DNA from: Pseudomonas cedrina subsp. cedrina | GTDB lineage: Bacteria; Pseudomonadota; Gammaproteobacteria; Pseudomonadales; Pseudomonadaceae | Reading direction: 5' to 3' | NCBI RefSeq assembly: GCF_001983175.1 | Contig: NZ_MNPW01000004.1 | Coordinates: 248,001-312,000, forward strand | DNA length: 64,000 nucleotides | Shown here: piece by piece, positions 1 through 14,740 of the stretch | Numbering within the stretch: position 1 is the first letter of the stretch | Layout: each line of letters begins with the position of its first letter | Translations under genes and position numbers: made by a program | The notes under the pieces: model-generated | What the model was told of the DNA's origin: nothing | The model's database searches: none | What the model saw: the letters and a program-made list of their open reading frames with translations, nothing else

Positions 1-112
1 AAGGCGTGGCCCGCGCTGGGACCGGGTAGGTTGCTAAAGATGTCCAGTGATGGCCATCGTAGACGAATGACTGTTCACGACAGAACCCGGCTTACAGATC
101 GACTCTCCACCT
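1..112 (+). ncRNA. rnpB: RNase P RNA (class A), 3' end only
   Basis: The window opens inside the catalytic RNA of ribonuclease P, which removes 5' leaders from pre-tRNAs. The conserved 3' part is recognisable: the GGGTAGGTTGCTAAAGATG block near 24-43, the TGACTGTTCACGACAGAACC block near 68-87, and the terminal CGACTCTCCACC near 100-111. The 5' portion lies outside the window. The position just ahead of mraZ is the one known in other pseudomonads. The 3' end is estimated from the family. Confidence 0.9.
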
Positions 113-118
113 TTTTCC

Positions 119-141
119 TTTTGCCCGAGTCTCGGGCAAAA
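119..141. repeat. Perfect short palindrome after rnpB
   Basis: GCCCGAG at 123-129 pairs with CTCGGGC at 131-137. The flanking T4 and A4 extend the pairing to about eleven base pairs. It may define the 3' end of the rnpB transcript, but no U-run follows the stem on either strand, so it is not a textbook intrinsic terminator. The rest of 142-360 is AT-rich and holds no gene that I can see. Confidence 0.5.
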
Positions 142-360
142 ACCCGGTAGTAACGCAAGAATCCCTCCCTGCCAAATCATTGGCAGATGCGTCTTCGTAA
201 TACCAAAAAAATCTTACTCTTAATAAATCACTTTAACTTTGAGCTATAGCTCTTTGAGCTGTCTGCGCTTGCTGGGTCAAAAACACCGTCGAACTCTGGT
301 TTCTCCTCCGTTTACGCTCCTAAATCTCCGTTCTGTAAGGCTTTTCCTTGAATCCGCGCC

Positions 361-422
361 TTGACGGTGTGGTGGGCGCATTCCTATAGTGTGCGCAAGT
401 GGCGGAAAGTGGCACAAAGTGG
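361..422 (+). promoter_or_regulatory. dcw cluster promoter with three MraZ boxes
   Basis: A sigma-70-like promoter is visible: TTGACG at 361-366 and TATAGT at 385-390, 18 bp apart. Just downstream, AAGTGG occurs three times at exact 10-bp steps (397-402, 407-412, 417-422). MraZ of Escherichia coli represses its own operon by binding tandem GTGG-type repeats with 10-bp spacing. The same geometry here implies autoregulation of the mraZ-led cluster. The promoter and repeats are seen directly; binding is inferred. Confidence 0.75.
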
Positions 423-464
423 GTTTTTTGAACGTAAAACGCTAAAATTTGGAGAAACGCATCT

Positions 465-920
465 GTGTTTCGCGGAGCTAACGCTATCAGTCTCGATGCA
501 AAAGGCCGTCTCGCCATGCCGAGCCGGTATCGTGACGAGCTCATTTCGCGAAGTTCCGGACAGTTGATCATCACCATTGATGCCGTCGACCCTTGTTTAT
601 GTGTTTACCCGCTCGATGAGTGGGAGTTGATCGAAACCAAACTGCGCGCCCTGCCTTCATTGCGTGAAGAGAACCGCCGCCTGCAGCGTTTGCTGATCGG
701 CAATGCCGTCGACCTCGAACTCGATGGCAGCGGTCGTTTCCTGGTGCCTCCGCGTTTGCGCGAGTACGCCAAGCTGGATAAGCGCGCAATGCTGGTCGGC
801 CAACTGAACAAGTTCCAATTGTGGGACGAAGATGCCTGGGATGCTGTTTCCGCAGCTGACCTGGCGGCTATTCAACAACCGGGCGCCATGCCTGATGAAC
901 TGCGTGATTTGATCCTGTGA
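465..920 (+). CDS. mraZ: Transcriptional regulator MraZ
   Basis: This is the first gene of the dcw cluster. MraZ is a DNA-binding autorepressor with two AbrB/SpoVT-type domains. Both signature segments are present: [16 protein letters not shown] near residues 8-23 and [16 protein letters not shown] near 84-99. The length of 151 aa is normal. The start is GTG, with GGAG about 10 bases upstream; the protein then begins [15 protein letters not shown], as the family does. It overlaps rsmH by 4 bp, so the two are translationally coupled. Its probable operator lies about 45 bp upstream at 397-422. Confidence 0.95.
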   Translation: MFRGANAISLDAKGRLAMPSRYRDELISRSSGQLIITIDAVDPCLCVYPLDEWELIETKLRALPSLREENRRLQRLLIGNAVDLELDGSGRFLVPPRLREYAKLDKRAMLVGQLNKFQLWDEDAWDAVSAADLAAIQQPGAMPDELRDLIL

Positions 921-1860
921 CTATTGATAGCGGCTTTAACCACATCACCGTACTGCTTGACGAAGCCGTTGAGGCTCTCGCCGTACGCGCGGATGGCTGC
1001 TATCTGGATGGCACCTTCGGCAGGGGCGGGCATAGCCGCCTGATACTCAGCCGGCTCGGGCCCGACGGTAAACTCCTCGGGTTCGACAAGGACCCCCAGG
1101 CGATTGCCACCGGGCAAGCGCTAGCGGCCGAAGACGGCCGCTTTGTCGTTGTGCAACGCAGCTTTGCCGAGCTGGGCGCCGAAGTCGCCGCGCGTGGCAT
1201 GGCGGGCAAGGTGGCCGGGGTTTTGCTCGACCTGGGCGTCTCCTCGCCGCAGCTTGACGACCCGGAGCGCGGCTTCAGCTTCATGAATGACGGCCCGCTC
1301 GACATGCGCATGGACCCGACCCGTGGCGTCAGCGCCGCACAGTTCATCGCCACCGCGCCGGTGGAAGAAATCGCCCGTGTGTTCAAGGAATACGGTGAAG
1401 AACGCTTCGCCGGCCGCATGGCCCGCGCCGTGGTCGAGCGTCGCGAAATCCAGCCGTTCGAGCGCACCGCCGACCTGGCCGAAGTGCTCAAGGTCGCCAA
1501 CCCAGCGTGGGAAAAGGGCAAGAACCCGGCAACCCGTGCGTTCCAGGGCCTGCGTATTCACGTCAACAACGAATTGGGCGACCTGGAAGCCGGCCTCGAG
1601 GCGGCCCTCGAGGCGCTGGAAGTGGGTGGTCGCCTGGTGGTGATCAGCTTCCACTCCCTGGAAGACCGGATCGTCAAACTGTTCATGCGCCGCCTGGTCA
1701 AGGGCGAGTCCGACAACCTGCCGCGCAACCTGCCGGTACGTTTCGAAGCCTTTGTGCCGAAAATCAAAATCCATGGCAAAGCGCAGTTCGCCTCCGAAGC
1801 CGAACTCAAGGCCAACCCACGTTCCCGTAGCGCCGTCATGCGCGTTGCCGAGAAGTTGCG

Positions 1861-1864
<4 letters not shown>
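917..1864 (+). CDS. rsmH: 16S rRNA m4C1402 methyltransferase RsmH (MraW)
   Basis: RsmH transfers a methyl group from S-adenosylmethionine to N4 of C1402 in 16S rRNA. The 315-aa product has the SAM-binding segment [17 protein letters not shown] near residues 32-48, the [20 protein letters not shown] block, and the C-terminal [13 protein letters not shown] motif, all typical of the family. The GTG start overlaps the mraZ stop (GTGA), and the end overlaps the ftsL start in the same way. Full length, with no anomalies. Confidence 0.97.
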
Positions 1865-3895
<2,031 letters not shown>

Positions 3896-3896
<1 letters not shown>

Positions 3897-5359
3897 TGTC
3901 TCTTAGCCTGAACAAGATTTTTGCCCACGCCGGTCGCGATCTGTTGATCCGCGAGTTGAGCCTGGACAGCCGTAATGTGCGCGCCGGTGACCTGTTCCTG
4001 GCCGTGCCTGGCGGTAAATTCGATGGCCGCGCGCATATCGCGGATGCGTTGCAACGCGGCGCGGCGGCCGTGGCCTATGAAGTGGACGGCGCCACCGTGC
4101 TGCCGATCACCGACGTGCCGCTGATTCCGGTCAAAGGCTTGGCCAGGCAATTGTCAGACATCGCCGGGCGTTTCTACGGCGAGCCCAGCCGTCACCTCAA
4201 CCTGGTCGGCGTTACCGGCACCAACGGCAAGACCAGCGTGACCCAACTGGTTGCCCAGGCCCTCGACCTGCTGGGCCAGCACTGCGGCATTGTCGGCACC
4301 CTGGGCACGGGCTTCTATGGCGCGCTGCAAAGCGGCCTGCACACCACGCCGAACCCTATTGCCGTGCAAGCGACCCTGGCCGACCTGAAGAAGGCCGGTG
4401 CCAAGGCGGTTGCCATGGAAGTATCGTCCCACGGCCTGGACCAGGGCCGCGTGACCGCGCTGGCGTTCGACGTGGCGGTGATGACCAACCTGTCTCGGGA
4501 TCATCTGGACTACCACGGCACCATGGAGGCGTACGCCGCCGCCAAGGCCAAGCTGTTTGCCTGGAATGACCTGAAATGCCGGGTGGTTAACCTCGATGAC
4601 GCGTTCGGTCGCCAACTGGCTGCCGAGCAAAGCGAGTCGCGCCTGATCAGCTATAGCCTGGAAGACTCCAGCGCCTACCTGTATTGCCGCGAAGCGCAGT
4701 TCAATGACGAGGGCGTGCGCGCCACCTTGGTCACGCCTCAGGGTGAACACCACCTGCGCAGCACCTTGCTCGGTCGCTTCAACCTGAGCAACGTCCTCGC
4801 CGCCGTCGGCGCGTTGCTCGGCCTGGATTACGCGCTGGATGAAATCCTCAAGGTCTTGCCCAAGCTGGAAGGCCCGGCCGGTCGCATGCAGCGCCTGGGT
4901 GGCGGCACGCAGCCGCTGGTCGTGGTCGATTACGCACATACCCCGGATGCACTGGAAAAAGTTCTGGTGGCACTGCGTCCACACGCCAAGGGCAAGTTGC
5001 TGTGCCTGTTCGGTTGCGGCGGTGATCGCGATCGCGGCAAGCGCCCGTTGATGGCCGAGATCGTCGAGCGCCTGGCCGATGGCGTGCTCGTCACCGACGA
5101 CAACCCCCGCAGCGAAGACCCGGGCCAGATTTTCGACGACATCCGGACGGGCTTCAACGACGTGTCCAAGGCCGCCTTCGTTTCCGGTCGCGGCGCAGCC
5201 ATCGCCCAGTTGATCGCCAGCGCCAGCGCGGACGATGTGGTGGTGTTGGCCGGTAAAGGCCACGAGGACTATCAGGAAATCAACGGCGAGCGCCATGCGT
5301 TCTCCGACCTGGTCGAGGCTGATCGCGCCTTGGCCGCCTGGGAGGTCGCCCATGCTTAA
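3896..5359 (+). CDS. murE: UDP-MurNAc-tripeptide ligase MurE
   Basis: Adds meso-diaminopimelate to UDP-MurNAc-L-Ala-D-Glu in the cytoplasm, using ATP. The product of 487 aa has the Mur-ligase P-loop VTGTNGKTSVTQL near residue 104 and the DNPRSEDP motif near residue 402. The DNPR signature is the one that marks meso-DAP-specific enzymes, as expected for a Gram-negative cell wall. The start overlaps the last base of ftsI and the end overlaps murF by 8 bp, so expression is tightly coupled. Confidence 0.97.
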
Positions 5360-6722
5360 GGCAATGACATTCAGCGAGCTGGCCCAGGCCCTGTCGGCCC
5401 GTGTGTTGTCGAGCGATTGCAGCTTTGACGGCGTCAGTATCGACAGCCGCGCCATCAAGCCGGGTCAACTGTTCGTGGCGTTGGCCGGGCCGCGGTTCGA
5501 TGGGCATGACTACCTGAACGACGTTGCCGCCAAAGGTGCCGTGGGTGCCTTGGTACAGCGCGCCGTGGCGGACTCCACGCTGCCGCAATTGCTGGTGGCC
5601 GACACCCGTCTGGCCCTCGGCCAACTCGGCGCGCTGAACCGCGCCGCCTTTGACAAGCCGGTTGCCGCCATCACCGGCTCCAGCGGCAAGACCACGGTCA
5701 AGGAACTGTTGGCGGGTGTGCTGCGCACGCGCGGCCCGGTACTGGCCACCCGTGGCAACCTGAATAATGATTTCGGCGCCCCGCTGACCTTGCTCGAACT
5801 GGCCCCGGAACACACGGCGGCCGTGATTGAGTTGGGCGCGTCGCGCATCGGCGAAATTGCCTACACCGTGGCGCTGACCAAACCCCAGGTTGCGGTCATC
5901 AATAATGCCGGTACCGCCCATGTCGGCGAGTTCGGCGGCCCGGAGAAAATCGTCCAGGCCAAGGGCGAAATCCTCGAAGGCCTCGATGCAACGGGCACTG
6001 CGGTATTGAATCTGGATGACAAAGCCTTCGAGACCTGGCGTGTACGCGCCGCCGGTCGCAAGGTCCTGACGTTCGCCGTGCTCAACGCGGCGGCCGATGT
6101 CCACGCCTCCCACCTCAGCGTCGATGCCCGTGGCTGCCCGTCCTTTACCTTGCACACCCCGCAAGGCAGTGAGCACGTGCAGTTGAACCTGCTGGGTAAC
6201 CATAACGTCGCCAATGCCCTGGCCGCCGCTGCCGCTGCCTACGCCCTGGGCGTGTCGCTGTTCGGTATCGCCACCGGCCTGGGCGCGGTGCAGCCGGTCA
6301 AGGGCCGTACCGTGGCGCAACTGGCAACCAACGGCATGCGCGTGATCGATGACACTTACAACGCCAACCCGTCCTCGGTTAACGCGGCAGTCGACCTGCT
6401 GAACGGCTTTGCCGGGCGCAAGGTGCTGGTGCTGGGCGATATCGGCGAGCTGGGCGACTGGGCTGAACAAGGCCACCGCGAAGTCGGCGCCTACGCCGTC
6501 GGCAAAGCCGACGCGCTCTACGCCGTCGGCCCCAACATGGCCCACGCCGTCAAAGCCTTCGGCCCCGGTGCGCGGCATTTCGCGACCCAGGCTGAGCTGA
6601 TCCAGGCGCTGACGGCGGCTGAGCAAGACACACACACAACCATTTTGATCAAGGGATCGCGCAGCGCGGTGATGGAAAACGTCGTCGCGGCCTTGTGTGG
6701 CTCAAGTACGGAGAAACATTAA
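5352..6722 (+). CDS. murF: UDP-MurNAc-tripeptide:D-Ala-D-Ala ligase MurF
   Basis: Joins D-Ala-D-Ala to the tripeptide precursor, completing the cytoplasmic UDP-MurNAc-pentapeptide. The ATG at 5352 gives [14 protein letters not shown]; a longer open frame begins upstream but lies inside murE and is not family-like. The P-loop [13 protein letters not shown] is near residue 108, and the ligase motif [13 protein letters not shown], which contributes catalytic residues, is near residue 330. The length is 456 aa. It ends one base into the mraY start codon (TAATG). Confidence 0.96.
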   Translation: MLKAMTFSELAQALSARVLSSDCSFDGVSIDSRAIKPGQLFVALAGPRFDGHDYLNDVAAKGAVGALVQRAVADSTLPQLLVADTRLALGQLGALNRAAFDKPVAAITGSSGKTTVKELLAGVLRTRGPVLATRGNLNNDFGAPLTLLELAPEHTAAVIELGASRIGEIAYTVALTKPQVAVINNAGTAHVGEFGGPEKIVQAKGEILEGLDATGTAVLNLDDKAFETWRVRAAGRKVLTFAVLNAAADVHASHLSVDARGCPSFTLHTPQGSEHVQLNLLGNHNVANALAAAAAAYALGVSLFGIATGLGAVQPVKGRTVAQLATNGMRVIDDTYNANPSSVNAAVDLLNGFAGRKVLVLGDIGELGDWAEQGHREVGAYAVGKADALYAVGPNMAHAVKAFGPGARHFATQAELIQALTAAEQDTHTTILIKGSRSAVMENVVAALCGSSTEKH

Positions 6723-7804
6723 TGCTGCTGCTGCTGGCTGAGTATCTGCAACAGTTCCACAAAGGCTTCGCGGTCTTTCAGTACCTGACCCTGCGCGGGA
6801 TCCTGGGTGTGCTGACCGCGCTGTGTTTGTCGCTGTTCCTGGGGCCGTGGATGATCCGCACCCTGCAGAACCTGCAAATTGGTCAATCGGTTCGCAATGA
6901 CGGCCCGCAGTCGCACCTGTCCAAATCCGGTACGCCGACCATGGGCGGCGCGCTGATCCTGTCGTCCATCGGTATCAGCACCTTGCTGTGGGCTGACCTG
7001 CACAACCGCTATGTCTGGACCGTGTTGCTGGTCACCCTGTTATTCGGCGCCATCGGTTGGGTCGACGACTACCGCAAAGTGATCGAGAAGAACTCCAAGG
7101 GGCTGCCAAGCCGCTGGAAATATTTCTGGCAGTCGGTGTTCGGCCTCGGCGCCGCGATCTTCCTGTACAGCACCGCGCCGAGCGCCGTGGAAACCACCTT
7201 GATCATCCCGATGCTCAAGGACGCCAGCATTCCACTGGGCATCGGCTTCGTGGTGCTGACCTACTTCGTGATCGTCGGCTCCAGCAATGCGGTGAACCTG
7301 ACCGACGGCCTCGACGGCCTGGCGATCATGCCGACGGTGATGGTGGGCGGCGCGCTCGGCATCTTCTGCTACCTGTCGGGTAACGTGAAATTCGCTGAAT
7401 ACCTGCTGATTCCCTATGTACCGGGCGCGGGTGAACTGATCGTGTTCTGCGGCGCGCTGATCGGTGCCGGCCTGGGGTTCCTTTGGTTCAACACCTACCC
7501 GGCACAAGTCTTCATGGGCGACGTCGGCGCGCTCGCGCTGGGCGCGGCCCTGGGCACCATCGCGGTGATCGTGCGCCAGGAAATCGTGTTGTTCATCATG
7601 GGCGGTGTGTTCGTGATGGAAACCCTGTCGGTGGTCATCCAGGTGGCCTCCTTCAAATTGACCGGGCGCCGTGTGTTCCGCATGGCGCCGATTCATCACC
7701 ACTTTGAACTCAAGGGCTGGCCCGAGCCGCGCGTGATTGTCCGTTTCTGGATCATCACCGTGATTCTGGTACTGGTCGGCCTTGCCACCCTGAAACTGAG
7801 GTAG
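6722..7804 (+). CDS. mraY: Phospho-MurNAc-pentapeptide translocase MraY
   Basis: An integral membrane enzyme that transfers phospho-MurNAc-pentapeptide to undecaprenyl phosphate to make lipid I. The ATG at 6722 overlaps the murF stop and starts the typical [12 protein letters not shown]. About ten membrane helices can be seen over 360 aa. The catalytic aspartate region VDDYRKV (about 115), the [13 protein letters not shown] loop (about 192) and the [11 protein letters not shown] motif (about 324) are intact. Confidence 0.97.
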   Translation: MLLLLAEYLQQFHKGFAVFQYLTLRGILGVLTALCLSLFLGPWMIRTLQNLQIGQSVRNDGPQSHLSKSGTPTMGGALILSSIGISTLLWADLHNRYVWTVLLVTLLFGAIGWVDDYRKVIEKNSKGLPSRWKYFWQSVFGLGAAIFLYSTAPSAVETTLIIPMLKDASIPLGIGFVVLTYFVIVGSSNAVNLTDGLDGLAIMPTVMVGGALGIFCYLSGNVKFAEYLLIPYVPGAGELIVFCGALIGAGLGFLWFNTYPAQVFMGDVGALALGAALGTIAVIVRQEIVLFIMGGVFVMETLSVVIQVASFKLTGRRVFRMAPIHHHFELKGWPEPRVIVRFWIITVILVLVGLATLKLR

Positions 7805-7810
7805 AAACGA

Positions 7811-9157
7811 GTGTCCCTGATCGCTTCAGACCACTTCCGCATCGTTGTCGGCCTCGGCAAGAGCGGCATGTCCCTGGTTCGCTTCCTGGCGAACCGGGGC
7901 ACGTCGTTTGCTGTGGCCGATACGCGGGAAAATCCACCGGAGCTGGTCACGCTGCGCCGTGACTACCCGCACGTGGAAGTGCGTTGTGGCGAGCTGGATG
8001 TCGAGTTTCTGTGCCGCGCCGACGAGCTCTACGTGAGCCCGGGCCTGGCCCTGGCGACACCGGCCCTGCAAGCCGCAGCGGCGCGTGGCGTGAAGCTGTC
8101 CGGCGATATCGACCTGTTCGCGCGTAACGCGAAGGCGCCGATCGTGGCGATCAGCGGTTCCAACGCGAAAAGCACCGTCACTACTCTGGTCGGCGAGATG
8201 GCGATGGCTGCCGGCAAGCGTGTGGCGGTGGGCGGTAATCTCGGGATGCCCGCACTGGACCTGCTCAGCGATGACGTCGAGCTGTACGTGATGGAGCTGT
8301 CGAGCTTCCAGCTGGAAACCACTCACGACCTCGGTGCCGAAGTGGCAACCGTATTGAATGTCAGTGAAGACCACATGGACCGCTACAGCGGCCTGCCGGC
8401 CTATCACTTGGCCAAGCACCGGATCTTCCGCGGAGCCAAGCAGTTTGTGGTCAACCGCCAGGATGCCCTGAGCCGTCCGCTGATGGGCGAGGGCATGCCG
8501 TGCTGGACCTTCGGCCTGGGCAAACCCGACTTCAAGGCGTTCGGCATTCGTGAAGAGAACGGCGAGAAATACCTGGCCTTCGAATTCCAGAACCTGATGC
8601 CGGTGCGCGAGTTGAAAATCCGTGGCGCGCATAACCAGGCCAACGCCCTGGCGGCGTTGGCACTGGGCCACGCCGTGGGCCTGCCGTTCGACGCCATGCT
8701 GTCGAGCCTGCGCAGCTTCGGCGGTCTTGAGCATCGCTGCCAGTGGGTGCGCGACCTTAACGGCGTCAGCTACTACAACGACTCCAAGGCCACCAACGTT
8801 GGCGCGGCCCTGGCTGCGATCGAAGGTCTGGGCGCCGATATCGACGGCAAGCTGGTGCTGATCGCCGGTGGCGATGGCAAGGGCGCCGACTTCAAGGACC
8901 TTAAAGGCCCGGTGGCCGCGCATTGCCGCGCCGTGGTGCTGATCGGCCGCGATGCCGACTTGATCGCCGCCGCCCTGGGCGACGCCGTGCCGCAAGTGCG
9001 CGCCACCTCCCTGGACGACGCCATCGCCCAGTGCAAAGCCCTGGCCCAGCCGGGCGATGCGGTGCTGCTGTCGCCTGCGTGTGCGAGTTTCGACATGTTC
9101 AAGAACTACGAAGAGCGCGGTCAGCTGTTCGCTCGCGCCGTGGAGGCCTTGGCATGA
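7811..9157 (+). CDS. murD: UDP-MurNAc-L-alanine:D-glutamate ligase MurD
   Basis: Adds D-glutamate to UDP-MurNAc-L-Ala. The protein of 448 aa starts at GTG and shows an N-terminal nucleotide-binding fold (VVGLGKSGMSLVRFL, about residues 11-25), the central ATP loop ISGSNAKSTVTTL (about 114) and the C-terminal ligase domain with GGDGKGADF (about 352). The Ala in the P-loop (NAKST rather than NGKST) is, from memory, common in pseudomonad MurD. It lies 6 bp after mraY and overlaps ftsW by 4 bp. Confidence 0.96.
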   Translation: MSLIASDHFRIVVGLGKSGMSLVRFLANRGTSFAVADTRENPPELVTLRRDYPHVEVRCGELDVEFLCRADELYVSPGLALATPALQAAAARGVKLSGDIDLFARNAKAPIVAISGSNAKSTVTTLVGEMAMAAGKRVAVGGNLGMPALDLLSDDVELYVMELSSFQLETTHDLGAEVATVLNVSEDHMDRYSGLPAYHLAKHRIFRGAKQFVVNRQDALSRPLMGEGMPCWTFGLGKPDFKAFGIREENGEKYLAFEFQNLMPVRELKIRGAHNQANALAALALGHAVGLPFDAMLSSLRSFGGLEHRCQWVRDLNGVSYYNDSKATNVGAALAAIEGLGADIDGKLVLIAGGDGKGADFKDLKGPVAAHCRAVVLIGRDADLIAAALGDAVPQVRATSLDDAIAQCKALAQPGDAVLLSPACASFDMFKNYEERGQLFARAVEALA

Positions 9158-10377
9158 ATATCGACTGGCGTAACATCATCAAGCCGTACCCTTCGCCTAT
9201 CATTACCGGGCGCGGCATCGACCTGGATTTCCCGATGCTCGCCGGTTGCCTGGCGTTGCTGGGCCTGGGCCTGGTGATGATCACGTCGGCCTCTTCCGAA
9301 GTGGCCGCCGTGCAGTCGGGCAACACGCTTTACATGATGATCCGCCACCTGGTTTACCTGGTGATCGGTCTTGGCGCGTGCATCGTCACCATGATGATCC
9401 CCATCGCCACCTGGCAGCGCCTGGGTTGGATGATGCTCATCGGCGCGTTCGGCTTGCTGGTCATGGTGATCCTGCCCGGCATCGGCCGCGAGGTGAACGG
9501 TTCGATGCGCTGGATCGGCTTTGGTGCGTTCAACGTACAGCCGTCGGAAATCGCCAAGGTGTTCGTGGTGATCTACCTCGCCGGCTATTTGGTGCGGCGT
9601 CAGAAAGAAGTGCGCGAAAGCTGGATGGGCTTCTTCAAGCCGTTCATCGTGCTGCTGCCGATGGCCGGCCTGTTGCTGATGGAGCCCGACTTCGGTGCCA
9701 CGGTAGTGATGATGGGCGCGGCGGCGGTCATGCTGTTCCTGGGCGGCGTTGGTCTTATACGGTTCGCCTTGATGGTCGTGCTGGCGGTGGTTGCCGTTTA
9801 TCTATTGGTCCTGGCGCAGCCCTACCGGATGGCCCGCCTGATTACCTTTACCGACCCCTGGTCTGATCAGTTCGGCGCGGGTTACCAGTTGACCCAGGCC
9901 TTGATTGCCTTTGGTCGAGGCGGGTGGTTTGGCGTAGGGCTGGGGAACAGTGTGCAGAAGCAGTTCTACCTGCCGGAAGCCCACACCGACTTCGTGTTCT
10001 CGGTCCTTGCCGAAGAGCTGGGTGTGGTGGGTTCGCTGTGCACCGTTGCGCTGTTTGTATTCGTCTGTGTGCGCGCCATGTACATAGGGCTGTGGGCGGA
10101 AAAGGCCAAGCAATTCTTCGCCGCTTACGTTGCCTACGGGTTGGCATTCCTTTGGATCGGCCAATTCCTGATCAATGTCGGGGTAAATGTCGGGCGGCTG
10201 CCTACCAAGGGCCTGACGTTGCCGTTCCTCAGCTACGGCGGCAGTTCGTTGGTGATTTGCTGCATCTGTCTTGGCCTGTTGCTGCGCATCGAGTGGGAAA
10301 GTCGAACCCACCTGGGCAGCGAAGAGATGGAGTTCAGCGAAAGCGACTTCGCCGAGGAGCCGACCCATGGGCGCTAA
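9154..10377 (+). CDS. ftsW: Septal peptidoglycan glycosyltransferase FtsW
   Basis: A SEDS-family polymerase that extends septal glycan strands with FtsI. The ATG at 9154 overlaps the murD stop (ATGA); a longer frame reading back into murD is spurious. The 407-aa protein has about ten membrane helices, the GREVNGSMRWIGFG loop (about 110-123), the QPSEIAKV segment, and the C-terminal LPFLSYGGSSL motif (about 353) diagnostic of SEDS proteins. It overlaps murG by 11 bp. Confidence 0.96.
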   Translation: MNIDWRNIIKPYPSPIITGRGIDLDFPMLAGCLALLGLGLVMITSASSEVAAVQSGNTLYMMIRHLVYLVIGLGACIVTMMIPIATWQRLGWMMLIGAFGLLVMVILPGIGREVNGSMRWIGFGAFNVQPSEIAKVFVVIYLAGYLVRRQKEVRESWMGFFKPFIVLLPMAGLLLMEPDFGATVVMMGAAAVMLFLGGVGLIRFALMVVLAVVAVYLLVLAQPYRMARLITFTDPWSDQFGAGYQLTQALIAFGRGGWFGVGLGNSVQKQFYLPEAHTDFVFSVLAEELGVVGSLCTVALFVFVCVRAMYIGLWAEKAKQFFAAYVAYGLAFLWIGQFLINVGVNVGRLPTKGLTLPFLSYGGSSLVICCICLGLLLRIEWESRTHLGSEEMEFSESDFAEEPTHGR

Positions 10378-11429
10378 CGTGCTGATCATGGCCGGCGGCA
10401 CCGGGGGCCACGTGTTCCCGGCCTTGGCGTGCGCGCGGGAGTTCCAGTCCCGTGGCTACAGCGTCCACTGGCTGGGCACGCCGCGCGGCATCGAGAACGA
10501 GCTGGTGCCGAACGCCGGTTTGCCGCTGCACCTGATCAACGTCACGGGCTTGCGGGGCAAGGGCAAGCTATCGCTGCTCAAGGCGCCGTTCGTGTTGCTC
10601 AAGGCTGTGTGGCAGGCGCGTCGGGTCATTCGCGAGTTGAAGCCGGTGTGTGTACTCGGCTTTGGCGGTTATGTAACCGGCCCCGGTGGCGTGGCGGCAA
10701 AACTCGCCGGTGTGCCGGTGATCGTGCACGAACAGAACGCCGTTGCCGGTACCGCCAACCGCTTGCTGGTGCCGCTGGCCGCGCGGGTGTGTGAAGCCTT
10801 CCCGAACACCTTCTCGGCTTCGGACAAACGCCGCACCACCGGCAACCCGGTGCGCACCGAGCTGTTCATGGGCATTGCCCGTGAGGCGCTGGCCGGACGC
10901 AAGGCACATCTGCTGATCCTCGGCGGAAGCCTGGGCGCCGAGCCGCTGAACAAACTGCTGCCTGAAGCCGTTGCGCAACTGCCTGAAGCGCTGCGCCCGG
11001 AAATCTTCCATCAGGCCGGCAAGCACCACGATGAAGTCACCGCCTCGCGTTATCGCGAGGCCGGTGTAGAGGCGAACGTCCAGCCCTTCATCAAAGACAT
11101 GGCCCACGCCTATGGCTGGGCCGACCTGGTGGTCTGTCGCGCTGGCGCGCTGACCGTCAGTGAACTGGCTGCTGCCGGTCTGCCGTCCTTGCTGGTGCCT
11201 TTGCCCCATGCCATCGACGACCACCAGACCCGCAACGCCGAATATTTGGCCGGGGAGGGCGCTGCCTTCCTACTGCCGCAAAGAACGACTGGCGCCGCCG
11301 ATTTGGCCGCACGCCTGACCGAGGTTTTGATGCAACCGGAACGACTCAATAGCATGGCGAGCACCGCAAGCCGCCTGGCCAAACCTGACGCAACCCGCAC
11401 CGTGGTCGATATCTGCCTGGAGGTGGCCC

Positions 11430-11437
<8 letters not shown>
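10367..11437 (+). CDS. murG: Lipid II-forming GlcNAc transferase MurG
   Basis: A GT28 enzyme at the inner face of the membrane that adds GlcNAc from UDP-GlcNAc to lipid I. The ATG at 10367 yields [20 protein letters not shown], with the glycine-rich donor and acceptor loop in place; the longer frame is an extension into ftsW. A second glycine loop, [11 protein letters not shown], is near residue 185, and the UDP-GlcNAc-binding [10 protein letters not shown] segment is near 256. The 356-aa length is normal. It ends 8 bp inside murC. Confidence 0.96.
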
Positions 11438-13852
<2,415 letters not shown>

Positions 13853-13855
13853 GAC

Positions 13856-14725
13856 ATGAAAGGCGCATCGCTTCGTCATCAGCCCCCACAAGCACCGAGC
13901 CGCAAGCCGGTGCCACGGGGTGCCAGCCGAATGGTGGCTAAAGAGCCGATGTCGGCGCGCCTGCCCAAAGCCAACTTTGGTTTTATCAAGGCGCTGTTCT
14001 GGCCGGTGATGCTGGTGGTGTTGGGCTTTGGCACTTACGAGGGCGCGCAGCGTCTACTGCCGTATGCCGATCGGCCGATCACCAAGATCAGCGTGCAGGG
14101 CGACTTGAGCTACATCAGCCAGCAAGCGGTACAGCAGCGCATCGGGCCTTTCCTGGCGGCGAGCTTCTTTACCATCGACCTGGCCGGCATGCGCGCCGAG
14201 CTGGAACAAATGCCCTGGATCGCCCACGCCGAAGTGCGTCGCGTATGGCCGGACCAGGTGACGATCCGCCTGGAAGAGCAACTGCCCGTGGCCCGTTGGG
14301 GTGACGAAGCGCTGTTGAACAACCAGGGCCAGGCGTTCACCCCGCGTGAGCTGGCCAACTACGAGCACCTGCCGCAGCTGTTCGGGCCGCAGCGGGCGCA
14401 GCAGCAAGTGATGCAGCAGTACCAGGCCTTGAGCCAGATGCTGCGGCCGCTGGGCTTCTCCATTGCACGCCTGGAACTGCGTGAACGGGGCAGCTGGTTT
14501 TTGACGACCGGGGCAGGCAGTTCCGGCCCGGGCATCCAGTTGTTGCTGGGACGCGACCGCTTGGTGGAAAAGATGCGCCGCTTCATCGCCATCTATGACA
14601 AGACCTTGAAAGAACAGATTACGAACATTGCGAGCGTCGACCTGCGTTACGCCAACGGCCTTGCCGTCGGCTGGCGTGAACCGGCTGCGCCCACGGCAGC
14701 GCAACCCGCTGTCGCGAAGAATTAA
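13856..14725 (+). CDS. ftsQ: Cell division protein FtsQ
   Basis: A bitopic divisome protein that bridges early and late division proteins with FtsL and FtsB. The 289-aa product has a basic cytoplasmic N-terminus of about 45 residues, one membrane helix (about 44-62), then a POTRA domain starting at [15 protein letters not shown], and a beta domain. It lies between ddlB and ftsA as in other gammaproteobacteria. The C-terminal tail is rich in Ala and Pro. Confidence 0.94.
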   Translation: MKGASLRHQPPQAPSRKPVPRGASRMVAKEPMSARLPKANFGFIKALFWPVMLVVLGFGTYEGAQRLLPYADRPITKISVQGDLSYISQQAVQQRIGPFLAASFFTIDLAGMRAELEQMPWIAHAEVRRVWPDQVTIRLEEQLPVARWGDEALLNNQGQAFTPRELANYEHLPQLFGPQRAQQQVMQQYQALSQMLRPLGFSIARLELRERGSWFLTTGAGSSGPGIQLLLGRDRLVEKMRRFIAIYDKTLKEQITNIASVDLRYANGLAVGWREPAAPTAAQPAVAKN

Positions 14726-14740
14726 GAAGAGGCAGGACCC

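Noticed and set aside
119..141. Palindrome after rnpB as an intrinsic terminator
   Set aside because: The T-run precedes and the A-run follows the stem on both strands, the wrong polarity for intrinsic termination.
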